A stretch of DNA of 64,000 bases from Artemia franciscana (Eukaryota; Arthropoda; Branchiopoda; Anostraca; Artemiidae): contig NC_088871.1 in the NCBI RefSeq assembly GCF_032884065.1, forward strand, positions 45,497,591-45,561,590, in the 5' to 3' direction. Under the pieces are notes generated by a model, which saw only the letters and a program-made list of their open reading frames with translations, ran no database searches and was not told the origin of the DNA. The translations under genes were made by a program, and so were the position numbers. Below are positions 13,262 to 24,395 of this stretch, piece by piece; positions within the stretch are counted from its first letter, which is position 1, and every line of letters starts with the position of its first letter.

Positions 13262-15485
13262 AAAGTTTTTTTTATCTGAAAGTAAGAAGCAATCTTAAAG
13301 CTTAAAATGAGCAGAAAATATTTGGTATATGAGGGGACTGCACCTTCCTGAACCCTGGCTCTTTAGACTAAAATCTTAAAGTTCCTTAAAAGTACCTGTC
13401 ACTAAATACTGCCCTTGCGTTTTAGCAGTCTTTCCTAAAAAACATGTCATAGAGTCAAACTTTAGCGTAGACAACAAATATCGAGGAGGGAGTATATCCC
13501 CCCTCCTATTCGAAATAGTTTCGGTTTGTTTTAATTTTTGCTATTGCTCCTTAGTTTCAGTTGAAAACTCTAGTTTATATCTAATTACTGACCATTTTTC
13601 AAATCATGCCAGGAAATTTCCCCCCCCCCTCTCCACCATGTAAAATCTCCCAGAAAAATTCCAACCGGAAAATTTCCTTCCTCCGGAAAATCCCCCCACG
13701 GGAAATCCCCTTAGCTGAGAATTCCCTCCAAAATTTTTTTGTATATTTCCCAATAAAAACACAATGTGTGAAAAAGGGGAAGTTGGGTAATTTACAGTCC
13801 TTTCCCCAGGGACTATAGGGGGTCTTGTCATCCCCAAAGACTTAGTAATTGGACAGTTCAATTATGCTAAATCAAATAGCTATCTCAAAATTTTGATCGG
13901 AAAATCTAAAAAAGGGTTCCTGGGAGGGGATTAGCTACCCTCCAATCTTTTTGGTTACTCAAAAGCAGCACTTAAACTTTTGTTTTCTGCTTAAATGAGC
14001 CCCCTCCCGATTTTTTTAGGACCATTGGTTTGATATGATCTCCAATGAGAACTAAAGGCAAATAAACACGTACATGGGATCTTTCTTTTGGCATGACATA
14101 CAAAAATCCACAATTTATTAGATAGGAGATTGAAATATCTGCAGTAGGCCTCTCGGATATGCTGGATTTGATGGTGCGATTTTCGTTAAAATCACCAGAC
14201 CGTTTGGGGGTGTTTTCGACTATCAAAAACGTTTTCTCAGGTCCGTAGCTTTTTATTGGTAACATTAGACTTAAAGGGTTTTATATCTTTAGAATCAAAC
14301 AATTCGTAGTAATAAACCGTAAGTAAGGGGTGACTCGGCTTAATAGTAACCAAAACTCTAAAACACGGGATTTTGATAACGATAAAAACATCAAGCGAAT
14401 TGGAATTTTATACTGATTTCAATTACATGACATTCATTCAGTTTAATGTTAGCAATTAAAAGCTATAAACCTCAGAAAATTTGTCTGATTTCTAAAATAG
14501 GAGAGAAGTGCCCCTCAAATGTCAAGTGATCTTCATGAAAATATCGCAATCAGATTCATCATATAAGAGACTTTGTTTCTGAGGTTTCAAGCTCCTATCT
14601 ACTAAAATATGGAATTTTGTATGTTATGCCTGAAGAAGGATCGCAGATACGTGTTAGTTTTTTTTTTTCCAGTGGTAATCATATCCAACCAATGGTCTTA
14701 AAAGATCACAAGGGGGGCTCATAAAAAGAAATTTAAAATTTTAGAACCCGTTATAAGTGATCAAAAAGACTGACGGGCAACAACTATGTCTTTGGGTAAC
14801 TTTGCTGTAAATTACACAATTTACCGTTGTTTGTTTACATATTGTGATTGTTATAGGGAAATATAAGGAAATTCTTTTCAAGGAAGAATTTTCCGTGGGC
14901 AAGATAGTTTTCAGGGGTAATTTTCCAGACAGAATTTTAGACGGAGGTTGGAAAAGGATTTTCCAGCATGATTTGAAATCGGTCAAGAATTAAATAAAAA
15001 AAAATTTTTTCAACCAAAAGTAAGAAGTAACATTAAAACTTAAAACGAGCAATAATTGTTTTGAATATGAGTGGGGCAGCCCCTTTTTCAATCCTTGCTT
15101 GTTATGCTAAAGTTTGACTTTTAGTCACGCTTCTTTAAACATGACTTCTGAAACACAAAGACTGTTGAATTTGAATAACAAGTATTCTTAAAGAACTTGA
15201 AGACTTTAACTTGAATGATAAGTATCTTTAAGGAGCTTTAAGACTTTAATTAGCAAAGATTGAGGAAAGTGTACCTTCCTCGTATACGAAATAGCTATGG
15301 TTCATTTTGTGTTTTATGGTTGCTCCTTACTTTTAGTTGAAAAAAACTAGCTTTTTTTATTTTACCAGCATAAAAACTAATTCTTTTATTGTATATACGG
15401 TTAAAAAAAAATTCACTTTTTAGTATTTCGGTTACTATTGGGCTGAGACGCTCGTTACTTACAGTTAGTTACCGCAAACTGTTTG
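13262..15485 (+). repeat. FBR foldback repeat split by a second FBR copy
   Basis: The plus-oriented copy starts with a diverged hairpin (CTGAAAGTAAGAAGCAATCT at about 13278 to TTGCTCCTTAGTTTCAG at 13560). It runs through the tail to about 14295 and resumes at about 15365. There AGCATAAAAACTAATTCTTT matches the expected continuation, and the copy ends with GGGCTGAGACGCTCGTTACT and ACCGCAAACTGTTTGA. The interruption is the inverted copy at 14296-15364. Confidence 0.7.
14296..15364 (-). repeat. FBR copy nested inside another FBR copy
   Basis: Opposite orientation. It starts CAAACAATTCGTAGTAATAA with the terminal small hairpin, then GTAAGTAAGGGGTGACTCGG. It ends with the hairpin head (CAACCAAAAGTAAGAAGTAA at 15010, inverse TTGCTCCTTACTTTTAGTTG near 15325-15345). 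The flanks AGAATCA and CCAGCAT rebuild the AATCAGCAT seen at the same place in the long copy at 10130-11835. Confidence 0.65.
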
Positions 15486-15691
15486 ATAATATTTTTGCAT
15501 TAAGAACAGTTTCCCTTTGATTCTATGAAGAATTTGTAAAATGACCTTTTTGATAGCAATAAGGTTTGTCAAGTGACGTTCAGGGGTTCCAATTTACAAA
15601 ACGTAGGAGAGGGAGGGAGACGGGGAAAAGGATTTTTCAATTTGTTTCTTAATTTCACTTCTATCTCGTTGATTTTTGATAGCGCTCGTTG

Positions 15692-15741
15692 ATGTTAGAT
15701 AGCGCTAGCAATCTTTTTTACAAGGCACCAGTTTATCATAT

Positions 15742-15828
<87 letters not shown>

Positions 15829-15884
15829 AGTGAATATGATAAACTGGTGCCTTGTAAAAAAGATTGCTAGCGCTATCTAACATT
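15692..15884. repeat. Long perfect palindrome with a (TA)n core
   Basis: Arms of about 58 bp are inverted copies of each other: ATGTTAGATAGCGCTAGCAA at 15692, continuing TCTTTTTTACAAGGCACCAG. The right arm is CTGGTGCCTTGTAAAAAAGA, then TTGCTAGCGCTATCTAACAT, ending about 15884. They surround roughly 75 bp of (TA)n. Because of the symmetry, both strands give nearly the same ORF (63 and 67 codons); neither is a gene. A partial extra copy of the arm end, TGATAGCGCTCGTTGAT, lies just left at 15677. Confidence 0.85.
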
Positions 15885-16302
15885 TCACTTTTATTCACAT
15901 TTTCTTTTCGGCTTTTTTTCCGGAAACTAAGGACAGGCCCTTAATTATTGTACATTGGGTCTTAATGAAGAAGTTGTGACAAGAGACCTAAGCTGCGACT
16001 TTATCCTCAAACGGTTTTGGAGCATATCCCACGCAAAGTTTTCTAGACATGCAACGTCTTTAACATTTTTAATGAAATAAAAAAAAAACAAACACTTCCA
16101 CAAGCTCGTCTTTTCATGCACTTCAAAGTGTAGGGGAGGGTAGAAAACTTAAATTCTACTAGCTTATACTCATCTAAACTACTTAACCCACCAATATTTT
16201 TCTCTGGTAAGATAGATCTACTTTGTATAGACTGGGTGGAACAATTCTTCAAACACTTATATTGTGGCTAGTTATTACTTCCAAATAAATTTCGGCTTTA
16301 TT
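15885..16302 (+). other. Intron sequence, no element recognised
   Basis: AT-rich; the minus-strand ORF at 16043-16252 has no recognisable motif. Confidence 0.35.
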
Positions 16303-16970
16303 TAAACCATTCGTTGTAACGAACTGTAAGTAAGGAGCGACCTGGCTCAATAGTGACAAAAACTCTAAAAACAGAATTTTGATACCAATAGATACATCAA
16401 AGGATCGGACTTTATATTTACTTTAAATATATAACTTTCATCAAGTTTAGTCCTACACATAAAAAGTTACGAGCCTGAGAAAATTTGACTTATTTTCAAA
16501 AAAAGGGGGAAAACCCCCTAAAATTCATAGAACCTTAGTGGAAATCACATCATCAGATTCAGTGTATCAGAGCGCTAATGTAGAGGTTTCAAGCTCCTAT
16601 CTGCAAAAATGTGGAATTTTGTATTTTTTGCCAGAAGAAAGATCACAGAGGCGTGTTTATTTGTTCTTTCCCCCAGGGGTAATTGTATCGACCCAGTGGT
16701 CCTAAAATATCGTGAGAGGGCTCATTCGGAAGGAAATTAAAATTCTAGTGCCCTTTTTAAGTGACTAAAAAAGTTGAAGGGCAACTAGGCCGCCTCCCCT
16801 GCTCATTTTTTCCCCAAAGCTTACTGATCAAAATTTTAAGATAGCCATTTTGTACTACTATATTTTGTTCAGCATAGTTTAAAAACCTAATAACTATATC
16901 TTTAAGGATGACTTAATTTCCCACAGTCTTCGGGAGAAGGGCTGCATATTGTGAACTTTACCCGTTATTT
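16303..16970 (-). repeat. FBR tail, headless copy
   Basis: Starts AAACCATTCGTTGTAACGAA with the terminal small hairpin, then GTAAGTAAGGAGCGACCTGG. It continues through AGGTTTCAAGCTCCTATCTG and TGTATCGACCCAGTGGTCCT to the GACTGTGGGG-equivalent block (CCCACAGTCTTCGGGAG). It stops before the hairpin head and abuts the (TA)n tract. Confidence 0.7.
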
Positions 16971-16971
16971 A

Positions 16972-16991
16972 CATACATGTATGTATGTGTG

Positions 16992-17071
<80 letters not shown>

Positions 17072-17196
17072 AAGGATATATATATATGTGTATATGTTTG
17101 TATGTATGTATGTATGTATTGGGTTATATATATATATAATATATATATATTTTTTTTTATGTGTTTGTGCTGTTGCATTGGTGATTTCTCTTTTCG

Positions 17197-17275
<79 letters not shown>
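16972..17275. repeat. Two long (TA)n tracts with ATGT-type repeats
   Basis: ATGT/GTAT repeats at 16972-16995 and 17086-17120. Nearly pure (TA)n spans about 16996-17068 and 17199-17273. Plus-strand ORFs of 143 and 163 codons here are repeat translation; the last part of the longer one reads into the real MFSD6 exon at 17314. The second TA tract ends only about 40 bp before that exon's acceptor. Confidence 0.9.
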
Positions 17276-17277
<2 letters not shown>

Positions 17278-17313
17278 CTTTTATAACTATATTTATATGT
17301 TATGTTATTGCAG

Positions 17314-17444
17314 GTACTACAACACTCCTAAGAGGTTATGGTTTTACAAGTCTATTTGTGCTTATAGCTTTCATTATTGTTTGCTATTACCGACCAGAAA
17401 CTGGATTTGTTTCTGATCTGACACAAGAAGAGGATCCAAGACAG
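17314..17444 (+). CDS. MFSD6: MFSD6-like transporter, exon 4 of 7 seen
   Basis: Completes the glycine codon from exon 3, then encodes [20 protein letters not shown], followed by [20 protein letters not shown] and PRQ. The hydrophobic run [17 protein letters not shown] is the last transmembrane helix of the membrane domain. The acidic segment after it starts the cytoplasmic C-terminal tail. The acceptor is TGTTATTGCAG, and the donor, ACAG|GTACCA, is weaker than the others. Without splicing, the frame would add only VPMIMGS before a stop, a possible short isoform by intron retention. Phase 0 at the 3' end fits the exon at 20442. Confidence 0.9.
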
Positions 17445-20441
17445 GTACCAATGATCATGGGTAGCTAAGGGAAGTTTGGTACCAAATTGGTACAAATGAG
17501 AGATTGAGCGGGGATGTATATTAGCCATTAAAATATTATTGATCCGTCCCCGTAAAAAAAAAAAAAACAAAAAAAAAAAACAAAAAAAAAAAACAAAAAA
17601 AACCTCAAAGCAAGTGAAACACTAAGGTCTGACAGAAAAAAATAATTTTCCCCTCCCCTAGACCAATTTTTCTCCATAAAAAAAATCTTTGTTATGCTAA
17701 TGCAAATGACTTTTATTCGATATTTTCAATATTCTCTTACGCTACAATCTGCATTAGTTATAAAATGACAGTATACAGTAATTAAAATTTCCTGCTATTG
17801 GAAAGAAAATCATTTAATGTATAAAGTTCTAAGTAAAACTGATTCGTTCGATCGGATTATAACCTCATTTATGTGATTAATGTAGTTACTATATTTATGG
17901 GGCGGTGAAATAATAGAATTAACTCCTTATAGGATTATTTATTATATAATATAATATAAAATTACAACGATAGAATTGTATAATAACATGGAATTATATT
18001 ACATAATATATAAATTATAGAATTATAATAATTATAGAATTATATAACATTGCATTATAACTTATAGAATTATAACGATATAATCATAACTCCTGAAGTT
18101 ATATGACCCAATGGAAAATTCGCAATTGGTTTATCCGACAAAACTAGTGAATGTCGGAGAATATATGCTAGTCATATAATTAGCCTAATTTAGGTGGTGA
18201 TAACATAACGTATCCACATTTAAATGTATACTTTTCATATTGTTCCGATTAAAAAAAAATATCAATGAAACTTAAGGTATACATTGAAGATATCAACTTT
18301 CTTGAGCCAAGAGCTTTGGAACTCTATATTTTAATAGTTCATTGTTTAACATATATTTTCTTTAACTGTATTATAGCTCATGTTGTATTTTGTATAATTA
18401 TGTTTAAATATATATATAGTTATTTATTTTTAAATATATTGTAATAATTACTGATAATAATAATTATTTTAACAATGGGACTATATTTTAATAAAAGCAA
18501 ATTTTAATAGAACCAATAGAGGTTTTTGCTGCCAATCCCGATTTTCTTTTATGTATGAAGATAAGGAGTAAACATTATATTTTATTTTGGTGAAAAATTT
18601 CACATTTCACAACATCACATTTTATAATGGCAATTAAAGAACATAGCCCCTTCTAGGTAATTTAGAGCCTTCCTAAGTGCAAAACAAACAAATCTCCTTA
18701 TACCGTAAAGTTGCACTTTTCATCACAATATTTTGAAAATTACAACTATCTTTTCCAGCCTAAAGCTGGCTGAGCTAACAACCTGAAAAGCCAAATTTAA
18801 CACCTACTCTGGATTTATTCCTCTCAATGGAAATACATTTAGGAGGTGAACTTACCTCCCTCTCTTATCTTCACATTTATTGGGAAGGTCTATTGTAAAA
18901 ATTTTGAGTTTTCAGGTTTTTGGCTTTTTTAAGGGAGGATACCCATCTCCAGAAACTAATTCTGACTCTGTAAAACTTGGTAATAGTCCACAATATCCGT
19001 TTTATTATTATGAATAACTCTACGCATGTGTAGGATCTCTGAAACTGAGGTAAAAAATAAATAACTCTCTGGTTTGGAATTCTACGACATGTGGAGCTTA
19101 ACCGTGCAAATTTAATGAAGACCAAACACATTTTAGGGGCAATACCTCCACTCTGGCAAATTCTTCAAATCATTCTTGCGTTAACAATTGTTCATGGGCA
19201 AACTTAGAATAGTTTTATAAATATGATACAAAAATAAAAAGCCACTTCACTGCAGTAAAGAACCGCCTCACTGTAATAGAAAACTCTAGGTCATTGAATT
19301 TGAAAAAAGCACGAGAAGATGGAAGGTCCTAGGTGTGAATAAAAGCTGAAGTAAGCAAAGAAAGGTTACAAAAAGCTTTCTAACTAGGCCTGAGAGCAGT
19401 TGATTTCTGAAGAGCAGGCAAAGTTGGTTCTTTGTCTTGAAATCTCGATCAAATTAAAAAGCAGGTTTAGGAGGTTTAGTTGGCCAAAGTAAAAATGAAA
19501 TTCATGGCGCATTTTGTCATCCTCAGATTTGGCTCGCAATTCAGATTATTGCAAAACACAAAGGAAACTAAATGGTATTTAAAAGAATGCCTGGTTTGTA
19601 AAGCTATAGAATTGCAAATGACTTAATGCAATCCCCCAGAACGATAGAGAGATAGACTACGATAGACTATTTAAACCTTTAACTACTATAGGAATATCCC
19701 AAGTCTCTAGGAATACCTTCTTTTAGTAAAGATAACAGTAACTCTTATTGAACAAGGGGATATGGATAAAAAGAAACTTTGTAAACAAAGATAAAGAGGG
19801 AGCCATGACCACAAAATAAAAGGAAATCGTTAAAATAATTAAGATTTAGAAAGGGCTCAAGCTCAATGAAGACCCTTCTTCGTAAATACCTGATTCCTTT
19901 GAAGGGTTAATATATAATAGTGGCCTTGTGAATGAATTAGGATGAATTAACGGGCTTTTGGGATCCAAAGCCCATTTGTTCTATGAATTTCTAGATTTCC
20001 CTTTTCGTCTAATTTGTTCATTTTATACTATTTGCATATTTATTTAAAACGTATGTATGGCAATGCATAACAGGATTTCTAAGCCTAAGTGTGCTCAAAA
20101 AACTTTTTAGCTCGGGTCTTATGTCAGGGCATGGTTTCCCTTAAAGGTCTGGGCATAGCTCAAAAGAAAGTTTTCTTTTACCACGCAAACCCATACATTG
20201 TGACCGTTTTACAGTCACTAGAGGTGTTTTGACTCCATAGCAAGTATCATAATCCACCGAGCGGTAAAACAGAAAAAGAATATAATACGCTTAAATTCTT
20301 TTTTCACTTTTCCTTCGTTAATAGCGTTTTATGCTTTCGCATTTAAACATTCGAGGCTCAATTATTTGCATTACATTTTTAATTTGAAGAATTATTAACA
20401 CGGTTTATAACACGGTATTAACACGGTTTTTTGTGCAACAG
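17445..20441 (+). other. Intron with A-rich and ATTATAGA-type simple repeats
   Basis: An A-run with interspersed C lies at about 17553-17603. An imperfect repeat of ATTATAGAATTATAACGATA type spans about 17925-18085. The remainder is AT-rich; the minus-strand ORF at 18877-19131 shows no motif I recognise. Confidence 0.5.
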
Positions 20442-20592
20442 GTGCAGGCCGAAATGAGTCACTTAGCACCCCACGGAGTTCCTGGGAATCCAACGATCCC
20501 TCTAACCCCGTCATCTGTACCTTTTGATGATAGAGAGTCCATAAGCCCTAAGTACACGTCTGAGAACACATCACTTGGAATTCAGCAGCCAG
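20442..20592 (+). CDS. MFSD6: MFSD6-like transporter, exon 5 of 7 seen (C-terminal tail)
   Basis: In phase 0, this encodes VQAEMSHLAPHGVPGNPTIP, then LTPSSVPFDDRESISPKYTS and ENTSLGIQQP, leaving one base for a glycine. It is a hydrophilic, proline- and serine-rich cytoplasmic tail with no domain I recognise. The acceptor is TTGTGCAACAG; a second AG six bases inside (GTGCAG|GCC) would drop Val-Gln. The donor is CCAG|GTACAG. The open frame starts upstream only by chance (20433) and would end at 20621 if unspliced. Support comes from both flanking phases fitting exons 4 and 6, not from homology. Confidence 0.8.
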
Positions 20593-20793
20593 GTACAGTA
20601 AAAAATCAAGAATTATTTTGAGCATGGACACAAAGACCTAGAATTTTCCTAGATTTTTCCTAGAATTTCCTAGAATTTTCGTAAACTTTTCTTTATTTTC
20701 ATATTTATAATCTTGATCCCACCTTTCAATATTAATCCTAAGAATACGCCGAAAACAGTAACGATCCTGTCTAATAAAATTGTGATTGACTTT
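20593..20793 (+). other. Intron with short CCTAGAATTT repeats
   Basis: At 20638-20685 a unit of type TTTCCTAGAA repeats four times. Nothing else recognised. Confidence 0.5.
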
Positions 20794-21980
20794 CAAACAG
20801 TTTGTGGTAACGAACTGTAAGTAAGGTGCGACCCGGCTCAATAGCAGCCGAAATTCTAAAAAACGGAATTTTTGATTCCAATAGGCATCAAAAGAATTGG
20901 ATTTTTACGCTGATTTCAAATATGTAAGTTTCGTCAAGTTTAGTCTTACCCATCAGAAGTTACGAGCCTGGGAAAATTTGTTTTATTATCGAAAAAAGGA
21001 GGGAACACCCCCTAAAAGTCATTGAATCTTCATGAAAATCACAACATCAGATTATACGGATCAGATAATTATGCTGCGGAGGTTTCAATCTCCTATATGC
21101 AAAAATGCGGAGTTTTGTATTTTTATCTAGAAGAAAGATCATGGATGCGTGTTTATTTGTTTGTTTTTTTTTCTGTTTTTCATAGGGGTGATCACATCGA
21201 ACCAGCGGTCCTAGAATATCGCGTGAGGGCTAATTCAAAAGGAATATTCTAGTGATCTTTTTGAGTGAGAAAAAATGGAGGACAAATAGGCCCCCTTCCA
21301 CGCTCATTTTTTCACACCCCGCTTCCACGCTCATGTTTACATATAGTATTGGTTATTGGGAGGTATACAGACGTTTTCAGGGGGGTTTTTCTTGTAAAGA
21401 GACGGGGTGGGCCGGCGGAGGGGGTTAATACGTTCTGAGACCATACTGGTTACGTGAGAGAATCTTTCAACGGAGGAGTTTTCTGGGGGGAAAGGAATTT
21501 TCTATGAAGGGAGTACCGGATTTCATAGTGTTATTTAAAAAACGGTCAGAAATTAAATAAAATATATGCAAATTCTGTTTTAATTATTCATGTGTGGTGA
21601 GCCGCAATCGAAACACACAATTACTTTAAAACGTTCAGAAATTAAATAAAAGCAGGTTTTTTCAACTGAAAGTAAAGCAGTATTAAAACTTAAAACGAAA
21701 AGAAATTATTATGTATATGAGGGGGCTCGCCCCCTAGTTAATACCCTGCTCTTTACGCTAGAGTTTTTTTTAGTATTTTCAAAAGAGCTATTTATTCTAA
21801 TTAAACGAACTTCATGAATCAGGGGTCATTCTTAGAGAATCGGAACAAAATTCGAACTTCAGAGTAAAGAGCGAGGTATTGACCAGGGGTTAACCCCATC
21901 ATATACGTAATTATTTCTGTTCGTTTTAGGTTTTAGTAGTGCTTCTTACTCTCAGTTGAAAAAATATTTTTTATTTAATG
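20794..21980 (-). repeat. FBR foldback repeat, long copy in reverse orientation
   Basis: It begins CAAACAGTTTGTGGTAACGA and GTAAGTAAGGTGCGACCCGG, the inverse of the tail end. The inverse hairpin head is at about 21650-21980: CAACTGAAAGTAAAGCAGTA, CGAAAAGAAATTATTATGTA and TTAATACCCTGCTCTTTACG against AGAGTAAAGAGCGAGGTATT. The plus-strand ORF at 21022-21252 lies in the tail and matches ORFs at the same place in other copies. Confidence 0.8.
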
Positions 21981-23070
21981 ACTTTGAAAGGCTTTCAAAT
22001 TGGCTCAAAATATTTTTTATATTCCGTTGAACACCCAAGTCGGCCTTAATATTCTCAGTCAACTGACATTTTTAAGTAACTAAACACTCATTCAAATAAT
22101 ATAAAGGCGCAAAAACTCGACGCTTTTTTTTGTGTGTGTGTGTGTGTGTGTGTGCGCGCTAAATCAATTGAGACCTTTCCACATTAAATAGACAATGGGA
22201 CAAGGTCTTTTCGTTTTTTTAAGAATTATCCGGTATAATATTAAAAAAAGAAAAAAGATCAAACATATTGTAACAAACGTAATAGCCTATGCTATAGGGC
22301 ATAAGAAATACTCTTAAGGTTTTACTAATACAACATCAAGCAATTGCAATAGAAAAGATAGAGGGACCAGAAAAATAATCGCTTAAGTTAGGGGAAAATC
22401 TTAAGATCGATAGGGAAAATTTTAAAGAGAAGAAGGGACAAAGTTGAAACCAATCAATTTTTGACCCGTTTGAAAGTGCCAAATGAGTTATATCTTTGTG
22501 TCAAATCAGGCTACTACAAAAAAAAATGATATCAAATGATATAATGGTATGACATAATGATATAATGAACAAAAAAATGATAATGATATAATAGAACACG
22601 ATTTATTAGTTAAAATAGCACGAAAGTAGCATAAACACGTCAGAAAAATTACAATGATAGAACAGATCCTAGGGGATAAACACAAAACAAAAAGTTGAAT
22701 CAATTATCAAAATGAGAAACAAAATAGGGGAGGACAGAGTTTTTGTACCTCATGGTCAGCATTTGGAACCACAAGTCAAGCTGGGTATTTGGAGCTCTAC
22801 AAGCATTGAGTCTTGTATTTGGAAGGATTGGGGCATTTTTCTATAGGAGGGGGGGAGAAAGCGCCGATGGTAGTCAAAACTATGTCAAATTTGATCAGAG
22901 TTTATGGCAAGGATGTAACGTCGTGATTGCAATGTAGTAAGTTAAAGTCTAGCCAAACCTTTATCGCATGTATCATAGGACATAATTTTTATCATTATTA
23001 TTATTTTCCTCACTCTTATTTTTATAATTTTTTCACTATTATGGCTAATTTTTATCACTCTTCTTGTGTA
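21981..23070 (+). other. Intron with a (GT)n tract
   Basis: (GT)n lies at about 22130-22154. GATATAATG-type repeats occur at about 22530-22595. The rest is unassigned; the ORFs at 22506-22703 and 22743-22937 have no recognisable motif. Confidence 0.5.
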
Positions 23071-24395
23071 TTAAATAAAAAAATGTTTTTCAGCTGAAAG
23101 TAAGGAAAGTAAGGAAAGTAAGGAGTAACGCTAAAACTTAAAACGAACAGACATTATTCCGTAGATGACAGGGGCTATCCCCTCCTCAAAGTCCCGCTCT
23201 TTATGCTAAAGTTTGACTCTTTGTCACAGTTCTACTTTTTAAAATGATAGAAAACTTAAGCGCAAAAAGCGGGACGTTGAGGAGGGGACCTTTCAGATAC
23301 AGAATAATTTCTGTTCGTTTTAAATCTAATGTCGTTCCTTACTTTCAGTTGAAAAAACTTGTTTTTTATTTAATTTCTGAACGTTTTTGAATTAATGTAT
23401 GTTTTGATTCTGGCTCACTGCACATGAATAATTTAAACAAAATTTGCACATTATATTTTTTTTTTTCTGAATGGCTTTCTCGTAGTTTTCACTAAAGCTT
23501 GAATTTTGTCCCAATTCTTGAAGAATGACCCCTGAATCACAAAGGCCGTAGGATAAATAGTTGAAATTACTAAAAATACTTTACCGTAAAGAGCAAAGTA
23601 TTGAGGAGGAGACGAACGCCCTTAAGTACGCAATAAATTTTGTTCGTTTTAAGTTTTAATGCTGCTCCTTATTTCCAATTGGGATTTTTTTTCTCGTTGT
23701 GTTTTTTTAAATAATGCTAGAAAATCCTACGCCCCCTTCATGGAAATTGTCTTCCCTCATGATAAATTCCTCCATGGAAAGTTCCTCCCACGTAACCCCA
23801 TAGACATAGTTGTTAGGTTTTTCGACTACGCTGAACAAAACAGCTATCTCAAAATTTTGATCATGTGACTTTGGGAAAAAATGAGCATGGGAGGGGACAT
23901 AGGTGCCCTCCAATTTTTTTGGTCATTAATAAAGGGTACTAAAACTTTTAATTTCCGTTACTATGAGCCCTCTCGAGACATTCTAGGACCCCTGGGTCGA
24001 TACGATCACCCCTGGAAAAAACAACAACAAATAAACACGCATCCGTGATCTGTCTGCTGGCAAAAAAATAAAAAATTCCACGTTTTTGCAGACATGAGCT
24101 TGAAACTTCTACAATAGGGTTCTCTGATACGCTGAGTCTCATGGTGTGATTTTTCGTTAAGATTTTATAGCTTTTAAGGGGTGTTTCTTCCTATTTTCTA
24201 AAATAAGGCAAATTTTCCCAAGCCTTTAACTTTTGATGGGTGAGACTAAACCTGATAAAACTTATATATTTAAGATCAGCATAAAAATACAATTTTTTGA
24301 TTTAACTATTGATATCAAAATTCTGTATTTTTGAGTTTTCTTTTACTATGGAGCCGGGTCGCTCCTTACTATGATTCGTTACCTCGAACTGATTG
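23071..24395 (+). repeat. FBR foldback repeat, long copy
   Basis: The head hairpin runs from TTAAATAAAAAAATG through a triplicated AAGTAAGGA at 23098-23125. GTCCCGCTCTTTATGCTAAA and its inverse, TTAAGCGCAAAAAGCGGGAC, follow. The right arm closes at about 23345 (CGTTCCTTACTTTCAGTTGA). The tail carries the usual blocks and ends GAGCCGGGTCGCTCCTTACT, then CGTTACCTCGAACTGATTGG. Confidence 0.8.

Noticed and set aside
13604-13861. Paired ORFs on both strands
   Set aside because: Lie within the FBR tail, low-complexity Pro/Gly-rich translation of C- and G-runs.
16977-17468. 163-codon plus-strand ORF
   Set aside because: Most of it is translated (TA)n and ATGT repeat. Only the last part is real, as MFSD6 exon 4 from 17314.
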